A stretch of 64,000 nt of DNA from Pseudaminobacter soli (ex Zhang et al. 2022) (GCF_014595955.1 NZ_JABVCF010000002.1:248001-312000), one strand, 5' to 3'. Counted from the first letter of the stretch, positions 17,874-28,030 are shown. Notes: generated by a model from the sequence alone, not told the origin. Numbers and translations: made by a program.

Positions 17874-17949
17874 TATCAGATCGGCAGCGTTGATGCTATG
17901 CCGCCACGCGCACCGTTGGTCTAGCTTTGCGCTTTCAGCCGATCTGATA
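17874..17949. promoter_or_regulatory. 12-bp perfect inverted repeat upstream of acs
   Basis: TATCAGATCGGC (17874-17885) and GCCGATCTGATA (17938-17949) are exact inverse complements separated by 52 bp, about 80-155 bp before the acs ATG and between the divergent usg and acs genes. It could be a paired operator or looping site. Confidence 0.45.
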
Positions 17950-18029
17950 ATAATGCGATCACCAGCGGGCCGGCTATGGCTGCAAGCGTCCGCGCGCACT
18001 GTTGCGTGAGCAGGTTTCGGGAGGAGTGG

Positions 18030-19985
18030 ATGTCCGAGGTTCAGACACACAGGGTTCAGCCGGCGTGGAAGAAGCGCGCCCTGATCGACGACAAGACCTA
18101 CCAGCAGTGGTACGCCGAGAGCGTCGAGAGCCCCGAGGCCTTCTGGGGCGAGCACGGCAAGCGCATCGACTGGTTCCGGCCCTACACCAAGGTGAAGAAC
18201 ACGACATTCTCCGGCGACGTCTCGATCAAGTGGTTCGAGGACGGGCTCACCAACGTCTCCTACAACTGCGTCGACCGGCATCTCGAAAAGCGGGGCGACC
18301 AGGTCGCCATCATCTGGGAAGGCGACAATCCGTACGACGACAAAAAGATCACCTATCGCGAGCTTCACGACCATGTCTGCCGGTTCGCCAACGTGCTGAA
18401 GAAGCATGGCGTCAAGAAAGGTGACCGCGTCACCATCTACATGCCGATGATCCCCGAAGCCGCCTATGCGATGCTCGCCTGCACGCGCATCGGGGCAGTC
18501 CACTCCATCGTCTTCGGCGGCTTTTCGCCGGACTCGCTGGCCGGCCGCATCGTCGATGCGGAGTCGACCTTCGTGATCACCGCCGACGAGGGCCTGCGCG
18601 GCGGCAGGACGATCCCGCTCAAGGAGAACACCGACAGGGCGATCGACATTGCCGCGAAGAACTTCGTTATGGTGAAGAACGTGCTGGTGGTGCGCCGCAC
18701 GGGCGGCAAGGTCGGCTGGGCGAATGGCCGCGACCTCTGGTATCACGACGAAGTCGCCTCGGTTCCGGCCGAATGCGCTCCTGAGCAAATGAACGCGGAG
18801 GATCCGCTGTTCATCCTCTACACCTCCGGCTCGACCGGCAAGCCGAAGGGCGTCCTTCACACGACGGGCGGCTATCTCGTCTTCGCCTCGATGACCCACC
18901 AGTACGTCTTCGACTATCATGACGGGGACATCTACTGGTGCACCGCCGATGTGGGCTGGGTCACCGGGCACAGCTATATCGTTTACGGACCTCTCTCCAA
19001 CGGCGCGACCACCCTGATGTTCGAGGGCGTGCCGAACTACCCGTCGCCGTCCCGCTTCTGGGAGGTGATCGACAAGCATCAGGTGAACATCTTCTACACG
19101 GCGCCGACGGCAATCCGCGCCCTGATGGGCGCCGGCGATCAGCATGTGAAGAAGTCCTCGCGCCAGTCGCTGCGCACGCTGGGCACGGTTGGCGAGCCGA
19201 TCAATCCGGAAGCCTGGAACTGGTACTTCAACGTAGTGGGCGAGGGCCGCTGCCCGGTCGTCGACACCTGGTGGCAGACCGAGACGGGCGGCATCATGAT
19301 CTCGCCGCTTCCCGGAGCGATGGACCTGAAGCCCGGTTCCGCGACGCGTCCCTTCTTCGGTGTGCAGCCACAGTTGGTCGACAATGAAGGCAATGTGCTA
19401 GAAGGCGCGGCCGACGGCAATCTCTGCATCGTCGATTCCTGGCCCGGTCAGATGCGTACCGTCTATGGCGACCACGAGCGCTTCATCCAGACCTACTTCT
19501 CCACCTACACGGGCAAGTACTTCACCGGCGATGGCTGCCGGCGCGACGAGGACGGCTACTACTGGATCACTGGCCGCGTCGACGACGTCATCAACGTCTC
19601 CGGCCATCGCATGGGAACGGCCGAGGTCGAATCGGCGCTGGTCAGCCATCCGACCGTGTCCGAGGCGGCGGTTGTGGGCTATCCACACGACATCAAGGGG
19701 CAAGGCATCTACTGCTACGTCAGTCTGATGGCTGGCGAGGTGCCGTCGGAGGACTTGCGCAAGGAACTGGTCGCCCATGTTCGCCGGGAGATCGGCGCGA
19801 TCGCCTCGCCCGACAAGATCCAGTTCTCGCCCAGCCTGCCGAAGACGCGTTCGGGCAAGATCATGCGCCGCATTTTGCGCAAGATCGCAGAGGACGATTT
19901 CGGAACGCTGGGCGATACCTCGACCTTGGCCGATCCGGCGGTGGTGGACGACCTGATCTCCAACCGTCAAAACAAAAAGGGCTGA
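18030..19985 (+). CDS. acs: Acetyl-CoA synthetase
   Basis: The protein is 651 residues, matching the family length of about 650. The adenylation P-loop [20 protein letters not shown] and the C-terminal [12 protein letters not shown] with the catalytic, acetylation-sensitive lysine are present. It converts acetate, ATP and CoA to acetyl-CoA in two steps. The ATG at 18030 follows GGGAGGAG by 5-6 nt. The N-terminus begins [19 protein letters not shown] as in rhizobial Acs. A perfect inverted repeat upstream could mediate control. Confidence 0.96.
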   Translation: MSEVQTHRVQPAWKKRALIDDKTYQQWYAESVESPEAFWGEHGKRIDWFRPYTKVKNTTFSGDVSIKWFEDGLTNVSYNCVDRHLEKRGDQVAIIWEGDNPYDDKKITYRELHDHVCRFANVLKKHGVKKGDRVTIYMPMIPEAAYAMLACTRIGAVHSIVFGGFSPDSLAGRIVDAESTFVITADEGLRGGRTIPLKENTDRAIDIAAKNFVMVKNVLVVRRTGGKVGWANGRDLWYHDEVASVPAECAPEQMNAEDPLFILYTSGSTGKPKGVLHTTGGYLVFASMTHQYVFDYHDGDIYWCTADVGWVTGHSYIVYGPLSNGATTLMFEGVPNYPSPSRFWEVIDKHQVNIFYTAPTAIRALMGAGDQHVKKSSRQSLRTLGTVGEPINPEAWNWYFNVVGEGRCPVVDTWWQTETGGIMISPLPGAMDLKPGSATRPFFGVQPQLVDNEGNVLEGAADGNLCIVDSWPGQMRTVYGDHERFIQTYFSTYTGKYFTGDGCRRDEDGYYWITGRVDDVINVSGHRMGTAEVESALVSHPTVSEAAVVGYPHDIKGQGIYCYVSLMAGEVPSEDLRKELVAHVRREIGAIASPDKIQFSPSLPKTRSGKIMRRILRKIAEDDFGTLGDTSTLADPAVVDDLISNRQNKKG

Positions 19986-20028
19986 TCTGGCCTGGACGGG
20001 CCCGGTTGTTCAAATCAAGGAGGCGCTG

Positions 20029-21267
20029 ATGCCGACGGAAACGGCCGAGCCCTATTCTTCGCTGGACGTTCTGATCGCTGGGGCCGGCTATGTCGGCCTG
20101 GCGGTTGCTGTCGCTATCAAGCAGGCACGGCCAAGCCTCTCGGTCGCGATCGTGGACGCCGCACCGGAAGGCGCCTGGCAGCGCGACACGCGCGCTTCTG
20201 CCGTCGCCACGGCGGCATCCCGAATGCTGCGCCATCTCGGCTGCTGGGCCGAGATCGAGCCGGAGGCGCAGCCGATCAACGAAATGATCATCACCGATTC
20301 GCGCTCCAGCGACCCGGTTCGCCCGGTCTTCCTGACCTTCGGCGGCGACGTGGGGGCAGGCGAGCCGTTTGCGCACATGGTTGCGAACGTCGTGCTGAAC
20401 GGAAGCCTGCGCCGGCGAGCGCGGGAACTCGGCATCGACCTCATTGAGGGTGTGGCGGTCGCGAGCTTCCAGACCGGTTCGGGCAGATCCGTCGTGCATC
20501 TCGCCGATGGCGTTATCATACGGACATCGCTGCTCGTCGCCGCGGACGGCGTGAGATCGCGCCTGCGCGAGATGGCCGGCATCAGAACAGTGCATTGGGA
20601 GTACGGCCAGTCCGGCATCGTCTGCACGGTGGCGCATGAGCGGCCGCATCACGGCCGGGCCGAGGAGCATTTCCTGCCCGCCGGCCCGTTCGCCATCCTG
20701 CCGCTCAAGGGCAACCGCTCGTCCATCGTCTGGACGGAGAGCACGGCGGATGCCGAACGGCTGGTTGCCGACGAACTGGTCTTCGAGGTGGAGTTGGAGC
20801 AGCGCTTCGGCTTGAAGCTCGGTGAGATCCACGTCGAGGGCACGCCCCGCGCCTGGCCGCTCGGCCTGACCCTGGCGCGCGACTTCGTCAAACCACGCTT
20901 CGCGCTTGCCGGCGACGCCGCCCACGGCATCCATCCGATCGCCGGGCAGGGGCTCAATCTCGGCTTCAAGGACGCGGCCGCGCTTGCCGAGACCATCGTG
21001 GAGGCCGACCGGCTCGGCCGCGACATCGGTGCGCTCGACGTTTTGCAGCGCTACGAGCGCTGGCGCCGCTTCGACACGCTGCAGATGGGCATCACCACCG
21101 ATGTCCTGAACCGACTGTTCTCAAACGATTTTGCCCCGCTGCGCACGATTCGGGACATCGGACTGGGCATGGTCGACCGCATGCCGCGGCTCAAGGATTA
21201 TTTCATCCGCCAGGCAGCGGGAATGGCCAGTGGCACACCGCGATTGCTGAGGGGGGAGGGGATCTAG
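20029..21267 (+). CDS. UbiH/UbiF/Coq6 family ubiquinone-biosynthesis hydroxylase
   Basis: The protein is 412 residues. It has an N-terminal FAD motif (VLIAGAGYVGLAVA), the DG motif (LLVAADGVRSRLR) and the second flavin motif GDAAHGIHPIAGQGLNLGFKD that typifies the UbiH/Coq6 branch. It should hydroxylate the quinone ring during ubiquinone biosynthesis at the membrane. Which ring carbon is modified cannot be told, as alphaproteobacterial members vary in position. An AAGGAGG Shine-Dalgarno lies upstream, 43 nt after acs. Confidence 0.9.
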   Translation: MPTETAEPYSSLDVLIAGAGYVGLAVAVAIKQARPSLSVAIVDAAPEGAWQRDTRASAVATAASRMLRHLGCWAEIEPEAQPINEMIITDSRSSDPVRPVFLTFGGDVGAGEPFAHMVANVVLNGSLRRRARELGIDLIEGVAVASFQTGSGRSVVHLADGVIIRTSLLVAADGVRSRLREMAGIRTVHWEYGQSGIVCTVAHERPHHGRAEEHFLPAGPFAILPLKGNRSSIVWTESTADAERLVADELVFEVELEQRFGLKLGEIHVEGTPRAWPLGLTLARDFVKPRFALAGDAAHGIHPIAGQGLNLGFKDAAALAETIVEADRLGRDIGALDVLQRYERWRRFDTLQMGITTDVLNRLFSNDFAPLRTIRDIGLGMVDRMPRLKDYFIRQAAGMASGTPRLLRGEGI

Positions 21268-21280
21268 GTCGGTATTTGGT

Positions 21281-21526
21281 GTGTCCTTCGAGGCTCGCCC
21301 GCCTAGGTCAGTGAATTCAGATCAACGCCGTGTGGGCTCGCACCTCAGGATGAGGAAGGTTGTGCGCCTTTAATCGCTCCCCCGCTCTCCCCCCTATTCA
21401 CCCGGCGCGTCCGCGTTGCTCGCCTCGGCCACCTTGTGCCACGGCGGGGGGAAGTCCTGAGGTGCGAGCCCGCACGTCGCAGAAGGTGGATCTTCTTCGT
21501 ACGCGGGCGAGCCTCGAAGGACGCAC
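21281..21526. repeat. Mosaic palindromic repeat, copy 1
   Basis: The outer arms are GTCCTTCGAGGCTCGCC (21283-21299) and its inverse GGCGAGCCTCGAAGGAC (21506-21522). The inner arms are GGGCTCGCACCTCAGGA (21334-21350) and its inverse TCCTGAGGTGCGAGCCC (21455-21471). The non-paired core of about 100 bp is C-rich. A second, shorter copy of the same element lies at 23348-23563. Confidence 0.85.
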
Positions 21527-21575
21527 TACAATCCCTCCCCGTTGCTTCGTAGGGTTTGCCCGCCTACAAGACCTC

Positions 21576-22058
21576 ATGTCCCTCGAATCCGTTCGCGCCT
21601 TTTTCGTCCAAAACGCCCCCGACATCGACGTCATCATCACCGAGAAAAGCTCGGCGACGGTGCCGCTTGCGGCCGAGGCGCATGGCGTCGAGCCGGCGCA
21701 GATCGCCAAGACGATTTGCCTGTGCGTCGGCGAACAGGTCATGCTGGTGGTCGCCGCCGGAACGGCGCGACTCGACAACAGGAAGTTCAAGGACATGTTT
21801 GGCGCCAAGCCGCGCATGCTAGGGGCGGAGGAAGTGGTGGAGTTGACCAGCCATCCGGTCGGCGGGGTCTGCCCCTTCGGCCTTCCTGCACCCCTGCCGG
21901 TCTTTTGCGATGCCTCATTGAGGCAGTTCGACGAGGTGGTGCCGGCGGCCGGCGCCATCAACGCCGCCGTTCGTTTGAGCCCAGAGCGGCTCGCCGAACT
22001 GACGGACGCCAAGTGGGTCGACGTCTGCCAGGCGGCGCCTGCCGAAGCGATGGGGTGA
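21576..22058 (+). CDS. YbaK/EbsC-family aminoacyl-tRNA deacylase
   Basis: The protein is 160 residues of the YbaK domain: SSATVPLAAEAHGVEPAQIAKTICLCVGEQVMLVVAAG, then HPVGGVCPFGLPAPLPVFCDASL. Such free-standing deacylases remove misacylated amino acids (for example Cys or Ala) from tRNAPro or related tRNAs. The exact specificity is not determinable here. ATG 21576 begins the recognisable domain (MSLESVRAFF); the frame stays open upstream into the repeat, which is not family sequence. Confidence 0.85.
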   Translation: MSLESVRAFFVQNAPDIDVIITEKSSATVPLAAEAHGVEPAQIAKTICLCVGEQVMLVVAAGTARLDNRKFKDMFGAKPRMLGAEEVVELTSHPVGGVCPFGLPAPLPVFCDASLRQFDEVVPAAGAINAAVRLSPERLAELTDAKWVDVCQAAPAEAMG

Positions 22059-22230
22059 GCTAGGACGGGCAGCCGCGGGCATGCAGGTTTCTGCTCGCCT
22101 CTCCGTTCTTCTCTCGCGCCGGCAAAGCGAGCGCCGTGGCTTTCATCTTCGAGAGTGGCCCTGGCGTTTCTCCGCGCTATAGTTGACGGGCTCGCACCGG
22201 GCGGCAGCCATTCAACCAGGGAGTTCGATC

Positions 22231-22656
22231 ATGGACCGTAACGCTACCGCAGTCTGGAAAGGCAATCTGAAGGATGGCACCGGAACGTTGGACACCCAGA
22301 GCGGCGCGCTCAAGGGCCTTGCCTATTCGTTCAAGTCGCGCTTCGAAGACGCATCCGGCCAGTCCGGCACTAATCCTGAAGAACTGATCGCGGCCGCTCA
22401 CGCCGGCTGCTTCGCCATGCAGCTCTCGCATTTCCTGGCCGAGAACGGTACGCCGGCCGACAAGCTCGACGCGAAGGCCGTGGTGACGCTGGTGCCCGGC
22501 ACCGGCATCACGGGCAGCGCGATCACGTTGGTCGGCACTGTGCCGGGCATCGATGACGCGAAGTTCAGGGAACTGGCCGAAAAGGCCAAGGCCGAGTGCC
22601 CGGTCTCTCGCGCACTGGGCGCGATCAAGGTCTCGCTCGACGCAAGGCTGGCATAA
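22231..22656 (+). CDS. OsmC-family peroxiredoxin
   Basis: The protein is 141 residues. It has the two redox-active cysteines of the OsmC subfamily in AAHAGCFAM (about 53) and KAECPVSRAL (about 120). It reduces organic hydroperoxides in the cytoplasm. The ATG at 22231 follows CAGGGAG by about 7 nt. The upstream sequence has no regulator gene, so it is more OsmC-like (stress-induced) than Ohr-like (OhrR-paired). Confidence 0.9.
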   Translation: MDRNATAVWKGNLKDGTGTLDTQSGALKGLAYSFKSRFEDASGQSGTNPEELIAAAHAGCFAMQLSHFLAENGTPADKLDAKAVVTLVPGTGITGSAITLVGTVPGIDDAKFRELAEKAKAECPVSRALGAIKVSLDARLA

Positions 22657-22680
22657 GGCCAGACGCTCGGAGCGAGCGCC

Positions 22681-23319
22681 CTAGCGGCTCTCGCCCGTAA
22701 GCTCTTCGAGGCGCGCCCGAAGCTCGGACACCTGTTCTTCGAGTGCTCTGACGCGCGCCTCCAATTCGGGCGACCCATCGAAGGCGGCCGGCCGCGGAGT
22801 TGCGGCAGGGACAACCTGCACCTCCCCCGCAAGCAGATGCGCATAGCGGTCCTCGCGCTGCCCCGGGCCGCGCTCGATGTGCTTGATCAGCGCGGGCCGG
22901 CGGCCGCTCAGGAGATCGAGATTATCCCTCAACTCCTCGATTGAGGCCATGCGAGCCATGCGCTCGCTGCGCGAGAAGAGCTCGTAGGCTGTCTGCGGGC
23001 CACGCAGCAGCAGCAGGCCTATGATGGCGACCTGCTGCTGGGTTAGCGAGAACCGCTGCGCAATCTGGTGCTCGTAGCGGTCGACGCGGGAGGCGAAGCT
23101 CTGACGAACAAGCCCCTTCTCGGCCAGCGACTTTAGCGCGCGGTGGATCTCCGCCGGCTCCAGCGACATGACCGGATCGCGCGAGGTCTTCTGGTTGGCC
23201 GCCGACTGCAGCGCATTCAGCGTCATCGGATAGATGTCGGGCGTCAGTTCCTTCTTCTCGATCAGGCAGCCGAGTACGCGCGCTTCGGCGGGGGAGAGGA
23301 GGGGGAGGTCGTCTGCCAT
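22681..23319 (-). CDS. YceH family protein (DUF480)
   Basis: The protein is 212 residues. The N-terminal two winged-helix-like units have the family hallmark LSPAEARVLGCLIEKKELTPDIYPMTLNAL, and the C-terminus is a coiled coil with heptad-like LEARVRALEEQVSELRARLEEL. The function is unknown; the fold suggests nucleic-acid or protein interaction. It faces the osmC-like gene convergently, only 24 bp from its stop. Confidence 0.9.
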   Translation of the reverse strand: MADDLPLLSPAEARVLGCLIEKKELTPDIYPMTLNALQSAANQKTSRDPVMSLEPAEIHRALKSLAEKGLVRQSFASRVDRYEHQIAQRFSLTQQQVAIIGLLLLRGPQTAYELFSRSERMARMASIEELRDNLDLLSGRRPALIKHIERGPGQREDRYAHLLAGEVQVVPAATPRPAAFDGSPELEARVRALEEQVSELRARLEELTGESR

Positions 23320-23347
23320 GTTCTAGTACCGTCGTTGAGATGTGGTT

Positions 23348-23563
23348 GCGTCCTTCGAGGCTCGCTTCGCGAGCACCTCAGGATGAGGCTTGTCGGCACC
23401 GCCTCTCAACCCGCCGGGACCGTCCTCCCGGTCAATGGGACAAGGGGCCCCCCACGATGGTGCCGATCGCCCTCTCTCCGCGTGCGGGGAGGGAAAAAGG
23501 TGAGGGGTGGCGAAAGGGTCCCCCAGCCTCAGGTGCGAGCGCAGCGAGTGTCGAAGGACGCAC
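23348..23563. repeat. Mosaic palindromic repeat, copy 2
   Basis: GCGTCCTTCGAGGCTCGC (23348-23365) continues to CACCTCAGGATGAGG, and the inverse copy CCTCAGGTGCGAGC (23527-23540) continues to TCGAAGGACGCAC at 23563. It is the same family as 21281-21526 but with different internal sequence (a CTCTCTCCGCGTGCGGGGAG block). It fills the gap between yceH and sdhB. Confidence 0.85.
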
Positions 23564-23577
23564 CCGAATAAGAAACC

Positions 23578-24357
23578 TCAGACCCTTCTCTCCACCATCA
23601 TCTTCTTGATCTCGGCGATCGCCTTGGCAGGGTTGAGCCCCTTCGGGCAGGTCTGCGTGCAGTTCATGATGGTGTGGCAGCGGTAGAGCCGGAACGGATC
23701 CTCGAGATTGTCTAGCCGTTCGCCGGTCGCTTCATCGCGAGAGTCGATCAGCCAGCGGTAGGCCTGCAGCAGCACGGCCGGGCCAAGATAGCGCTCGCCA
23801 TTCCACCAGTAGCTCGGGCACGAGGTCTGGCAGCAGAAGCACAGGATGCACTCGTAGAGCCCGTCCAGCTTCTGGCGATCCTCATGGCTCTGCAGCCATT
23901 CCTTCGCCGGCTCGGGCGAGACGGTCTTGAGATAGGGGTCGATCGAGGCGAGCTGCGCGTATGGCACCGTTAGGTCGGGCACGAGGTCCTTGACCACCGG
24001 CATATGCGGCAACGGGTAGACCTTTACGGCGCCTTCGATCGAGTCCATGCCCTTGGTGCAGGCGAGCGTGTTGCCGCCGTCGATGTTCATGGCGCAGGAG
24101 CCGCAGATGCCCTCGCGGCAGGAGCGGCGTAGCGTCAGCGTCGGGTCGATCTTGTTCTTGATCCACAGCAGCGCGTCGAGAACCATCGGCCCGCAGTCAT
24201 CGAGATCGACATAGTAGGTGTCGACGCGCGGGTTCTCGCCGTCGTCCGGCGACCAGCGGTAGATGCGGTACTCGCGCAGCCGCGTCGCACCCCCGGGCTT
24301 CGGCCACACCTTTCCGGGGCGGATCTGCGAGTGTTTCGGAAGGGTTAGTTCAACCAT
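23578..24357 (-). CDS. sdhB: Succinate dehydrogenase iron-sulfur subunit
   Basis: The protein is 259 residues with all three cluster sites visible: [2Fe-2S] at C80, C85, C88 and C100 (CREGICGSC...C), then C170/C173/C176/C180 and C227/C233/C237 for the [4Fe-4S] and [3Fe-4S] clusters. It passes electrons from SdhA to ubiquinone at the inner membrane. ATG 24357 starts the recognised N-terminus ([16 protein letters not shown]). A gap of 171 bp plus a sulfotransferase gene separate it from sdhA, where sdhA and sdhB are usually adjacent. Confidence 0.96.
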   Translation of the reverse strand: MVELTLPKHSQIRPGKVWPKPGGATRLREYRIYRWSPDDGENPRVDTYYVDLDDCGPMVLDALLWIKNKIDPTLTLRRSCREGICGSCAMNIDGGNTLACTKGMDSIEGAVKVYPLPHMPVVKDLVPDLTVPYAQLASIDPYLKTVSPEPAKEWLQSHEDRQKLDGLYECILCFCCQTSCPSYWWNGERYLGPAVLLQAYRWLIDSRDEATGERLDNLEDPFRLYRCHTIMNCTQTCPKGLNPAKAIAEIKKMMVERRV

Positions 24358-24528
24358 GCGAGATCCCTGAATTAAACCGGCACATAAAGCGCGTTTCAAT
24401 CTGGCCACGGCCGGCGGCGGGTTCCGAGTAACGTCCGCTACCATATCGGCCGGCCATCTCAAGCCGGGGCGCGGGAGCTTCGAGACAAATGATCGCGCTC
24501 GCGATGAGCGTGGAGTGGCCGCTGTTCG

Positions 24529-25275
24529 TCATGGCGGATATCCCAGGGCCTCGAAATCAGGCCTGTAGAGCTGTGCTACCTTCGGCCGCTCGGTGAGAGA
24601 ATAAACGTCCGGTCCGGAACGGCGTCCCGAATTTAGCTTCCGCATTGTGCGAGCGCAGTCGACGACCTGCTGGGGCATGCCGCGCGTCTCCAGGAAATCT
24701 ACGAGGGAGTCCCGGAGGTTCTCGAGCCTGAGGACGGCGTCGTACTGCACTTTGCCCTGCTGCACAAAGCTGATCTGAAGACGATAGTGCGGATCCCAGT
24801 CGATGCCATGCTTCATCAGCGATTCCAAGAACTCTGAAAAGGCGACGTGAGACTGGTAGAAATCATCGACCGAATTGCTGTCCTTCCAGGCCTTCGGCCC
24901 GCGGACGAATTGAACCAGCTTGGCCCGGACATAGATGGGACGCCGGAAACGCCGGCAGAACCGGTTGAGCTTGTCTGCGTAGTTCGAGACGATGCGTTCG
25001 TGTGGGTCGCGGACAACTGTGAACCACAGATAATCATTGAGCTCCTCTCGCAACCGCGGGAGATCCGAATTATCGAGGCGGATCACGACCGGTTCTTCGG
25101 CCCTCACCGGAGGTTGATAAGGAACGAAGTGCAGGTCGTGCCTGTCCTTTCCCTTCATTGGGCGCTCATGGATCCGCGCGAAAAGGTCGATCAACGTCGT
25201 CGTTGCGCATTTGGGCACAAGCACGCAGGCGAGCTTGTATTTTGGTGCCACGATGACCCCGGTCCTTAGCGCCAT
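24529..25275 (-). CDS. Sulfotransferase-family protein inserted in the sdh operon
   Basis: The protein is 248 residues. PKCATTTLID (21-30) is the 5'-phosphosulfate loop variant of carbohydrate sulfotransferases (PKCGST-like), and TVVRDPHERIVSNY (86-99) is the 3'-phosphate-binding segment with the conserved Arg and Ser. It would transfer sulfate from PAPS to a saccharide or other acceptor; the acceptor is unknown. It starts 18 nt after sdhA stops and lies between sdhA and sdhB on the same strand, an unexpected place. Its base composition looks less GC-rich than the flanking genes. Confidence 0.85.
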   Translation of the reverse strand: MALRTGVIVAPKYKLACVLVPKCATTTLIDLFARIHERPMKGKDRHDLHFVPYQPPVRAEEPVVIRLDNSDLPRLREELNDYLWFTVVRDPHERIVSNYADKLNRFCRRFRRPIYVRAKLVQFVRGPKAWKDSNSVDDFYQSHVAFSEFLESLMKHGIDWDPHYRLQISFVQQGKVQYDAVLRLENLRDSLVDFLETRGMPQQVVDCARTMRKLNSGRRSGPDVYSLTERPKVAQLYRPDFEALGYPP

Positions 25276-25293
25276 GTCAGGTGGCCTGCCTCC

Positions 25294-27126
25294 TCAATAC
25301 ACCCTCGCCTTTGGTGCGATCTTGGCCGGGTCGATGCCCCCCTCCGAGACCGGCAGCATCGTCTCTGTGTGCACCGGCCGGTAGCTGAGCGAAACCGTCC
25401 CGTCCGGCGCGAGCCGCGCCAGCGTGTGTTTGCGCCAGTTCACGTCGTCGCGCGCGGAGAAATCCTCGCGCGCGTGGGCGCCGCGGCTCTCCTTGCGCGC
25501 CTCGGCGCTGTAGACAGTGGTGATGGCGTTCGCCATCAGGTTCTCGAGTTCAAGCGTCTCCACCAGATCGGAGTTCCAGATCATCGAGCGGTCGAAGACC
25601 TTCAGGTCAGGCAATTCGCTCCAGATCTCGGAGACGCGCCGACAGCCTTTCTCCAGCGTCTCCTGGGTGCGGAACACGGCGGCGTCCTCCTGCATGGCGC
25701 GCTGCATCTTCTCGCGCAGGAAGGCGGTGGGGGTAGAGCCGTTGGCATGACGCAGCCGGTCGAAGCGGTCCATGATCTTCTCGACCGACTGCTCGTTGAC
25801 GGAGGGCACCGGGGCGTTGCGGTCCACCACCTTGCCGGCGCGGATCGCGGCGGCGCGGCCGAATACCACGAGATCGATGAGCGAATTCGAGCCGAGCCGG
25901 TTGGCGCCGTGCACGGAGGCGCAGCCCGCTTCGCCGACCGCCATCAGGCCTGGTGTGACGCGATCGGGATTGTCGGCCGTCGGGTTGAGCGCCTCGCCCC
26001 AATAGTTCGTGGGGATGCCGCCCATGTTGTAGTGCACGGTCGGCAGCACCGGGATCGGCTCGCGGGTGACGTCGACGCCCGCGAAGATCTTGGCGCTCTC
26101 GGAGATCCCCGGCAGACGCTCATGCAGAACGGCCGGATCGAGATGGTCGAGGTGCAGGTAGATGTGGTCCTTGAACTTGCCCACACCGCGCCCCTCGCGG
26201 ATCTCCATCGTCATGCAGCGCGAGACCACGTCGCGGCTGGCGAGATCCTTGGCGGAGGGCGCATAGCGCTCCATGAAGCGCTCGCCCTCGGAGTTGACGA
26301 GATAGCCGCCTTCGCCGCGAGCCCCTTCGGTGATCAGGCAACCGGCACCGTAGATGCCGGTCGGGTGGAACTGCACGAACTCCATATCCTGTAGCGGCAG
26401 GCCGGCGCGCGCCACCATGCCGCCGCCGTCGCCGGTGCAGGTGTGGGCCGACGTGGCGGAGAAATAGGCGCGGCCGTAGCCGCCCGTCGCCAGTACCACC
26501 ATCTTGGCCGAGAAGCGGTGGATCGTGCCGTCGTCCAGATTCCAGGCAACCACGCCGGTGCAGGTGCCGCTCGGCTCCATGATCAGGTCGAGCGCGAAAT
26601 ATTCGACGAAGAACTGGGCACTGTGCCGCACCGCCTGGCCGTAGAGCGTGTGCAGGATTGCATGGCCGGTGCGGTCTGCCGCCGCGCAGGTGCGCTGCAC
26701 CGGCGGGCCATCCCCAAAATTCATCATGTGGCCGCCGAAGGGACGCTGGTAGATCTTGCCTTCCTCGGTCCGGCTGAAGGGCACGCCGTAGTGCTCGAGT
26801 TCGTAGACCGCGGCCGGCGCCTCGCGCGCCAGATACTCCATCGCGTCGACGTCGCCGAGCCAGTCCGAACCCTTTACGGTGTCGTACATGTGCCACTGCC
26901 AACTGTCGGGGCCCATGTTCTGCAGCGAGGCGGCAATGCCGCCCTGCGCGGCGACTGTGTGCGAGCGGGTCGGGAAGACTTTTGTGATGCAGGCGGTCTT
27001 CAGGCCCTGCTCGGCCATGCCAAGGGTGGCCCGAAGCCCGGCCCCGCCGGCACCAACCACCACCACGTCGTATTTGTGGTCGACATAGGTATAGGCGCTG
27101 CCCGCCTTCTTGTGCGCGTCAGCCAA
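25294..27126 (-). CDS. sdhA: Succinate dehydrogenase flavoprotein subunit
   Basis: The protein is 610 residues. It has FAD-binding GAGGAG (25-30), the flavin-linked His56 in SHTVAAQGG, the substrate-site [21 protein letters not shown] and the C-terminal RPVHTETM. The start is TTG at 27126, placed by GGAGG 6 nt upstream and beginning 2 nt after the sdhD stop; the frame remains open further upstream through sdhD but that part is not family sequence. It oxidises succinate to fumarate in complex II. Confidence 0.96.
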   Translation of the reverse strand: MADAHKKAGSAYTYVDHKYDVVVVGAGGAGLRATLGMAEQGLKTACITKVFPTRSHTVAAQGGIAASLQNMGPDSWQWHMYDTVKGSDWLGDVDAMEYLAREAPAAVYELEHYGVPFSRTEEGKIYQRPFGGHMMNFGDGPPVQRTCAAADRTGHAILHTLYGQAVRHSAQFFVEYFALDLIMEPSGTCTGVVAWNLDDGTIHRFSAKMVVLATGGYGRAYFSATSAHTCTGDGGGMVARAGLPLQDMEFVQFHPTGIYGAGCLITEGARGEGGYLVNSEGERFMERYAPSAKDLASRDVVSRCMTMEIREGRGVGKFKDHIYLHLDHLDPAVLHERLPGISESAKIFAGVDVTREPIPVLPTVHYNMGGIPTNYWGEALNPTADNPDRVTPGLMAVGEAGCASVHGANRLGSNSLIDLVVFGRAAAIRAGKVVDRNAPVPSVNEQSVEKIMDRFDRLRHANGSTPTAFLREKMQRAMQEDAAVFRTQETLEKGCRRVSEIWSELPDLKVFDRSMIWNSDLVETLELENLMANAITTVYSAEARKESRGAHAREDFSARDDVNWRKHTLARLAPDGTVSLSYRPVHTETMLPVSEGGIDPAKIAPKARVY

Positions 27127-27128
27127 GC

Positions 27129-27512
27129 TCAGCCTCCGAATGCCAATTTGAGCAACGCGAAGATCGACACTACGCCGACCGCAACCGCGAAGAAGGTGTT
27201 CAGGATCAGGAGCACCAGCTTGCCGCCCTCGCCATGAACATAGTCCTCGATGATAACCTGCATGCCGAGCCGCATGTGGTCGAGGCTGATCACTATGAAC
27301 AGTGCCGCCGCCAGGGCGATGAGCGGCTGCGAGAGCGAGGCGCGCACTTCCGCGTAGCCGGCGCCGCGCAGCGAGAGCATCCAGCCGACCATGAACAGCG
27401 CCAGCGGGATCAGCGCGATCGAGGTGATGCGTATGCGCCAGAAATGGTCGGTGCCTTCCTTGGCGGAGCCGAGGCCACGGACTCTTTTGAGAGGTGTCAG
27501 CATGTCGCTCAT
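27129..27512 (-). CDS. sdhD: Succinate dehydrogenase membrane anchor subunit D
   Basis: The protein is 127 residues with three membrane helices. The sequence begins with a cytoplasmic [30 protein letters not shown] and carries the heme/quinone-region segment [19 protein letters not shown]. It anchors SdhAB and, with SdhC, forms the ubiquinone site. ATG 27512 is 5 nt after the sdhC stop. Confidence 0.93.
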   Translation of the reverse strand: MSDMLTPLKRVRGLGSAKEGTDHFWRIRITSIALIPLALFMVGWMLSLRGAGYAEVRASLSQPLIALAAALFIVISLDHMRLGMQVIIEDYVHGEGGKLVLLILNTFFAVAVGVVSIFALLKLAFGG

Positions 27513-27517
27513 TGCAA

Positions 27518-27928
27518 TCACCCGACCATGAAGAAGACGGCCCACACGACGATGGTGAGCAGCACCGCGCCAACGAGCGTTGCCCAGGCGAGCATGGAAG
27601 CGTTGTGCTTCTCGAGCCCGGTGCCCGTGTCCCAGATCAGATGCCGGACCCCGCCCAGCATGTGGACGAACAGCGCCAGGGTGAAGCCGAACAGTACGAG
27701 CAGGCCAAACCAAGAGCCGACGATGCGGTCGACGAAGGCGAAATACCGCTCCGAAGTCGCCGCCGCGATCAACCACCAGGCGACCAGCAGCGCGCCGACA
27801 TAGAGCGTGCCCCCGGTGACGCGATGCAGGATCGACATCGTCATGGTGATGGGCCAGCGATAGACCGTCAGGTGCGGCGACAGAGGCCGTGGGTTGGGCG
27901 AAGGGCGGGTGGCTGGTGATTGGCTCAT
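27518..27928 (-). CDS. sdhC: Succinate dehydrogenase cytochrome b556 subunit
   Basis: The protein is 136 residues. [26 protein letters not shown] is the SdhC N-terminal signature with the quinone-site Ser and Arg, and [12 protein letters not shown] contains the heme-ligand His89. Three membrane helices follow. It is the first gene of sdhCDA-sulfotransferase-sdhB. GGGGGAG sits close before ATG 27928. Confidence 0.95.
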   Translation of the reverse strand: MSQSPATRPSPNPRPLSPHLTVYRWPITMTMSILHRVTGGTLYVGALLVAWWLIAAATSERYFAFVDRIVGSWFGLLVLFGFTLALFVHMLGGVRHLIWDTGTGLEKHNASMLAWATLVGAVLLTIVVWAVFFMVG

Positions 27929-28001
27929 GGCTCCCCCGAGTTCGTCGCCGGCTCCCGTCACGGGATGCCAGAAGCTTCTAAGATCGCGACCGAGCAACGC
28001 G

Positions 28002-28030
28002 TACTTAGAGCGGTTTTTGCAGCGCGTCAA
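28002..28030 (-). promoter_or_regulatory. Weak promoter candidate for sdhC
   Basis: On the minus strand TTGACG (28025-28030) and TAAGTA (28002-28007) are 17 bp apart, 74 bp before sdhC. The -35 is good, the -10 poor. The rest of 27929-28220 holds no gene I can support. Confidence 0.3.

Noticed and set aside
17802-19145. Long minus-strand frame opposite acs
   Set aside because: Antisense shadow of acs with no recognisable protein features.
27127-27573. Upstream in-frame extension of sdhA through sdhD
   Set aside because: The sdhD frame overlaps it fully and reads as a real subunit; the extension has no SdhA homology, and a Shine-Dalgarno marks the TTG at 27126.
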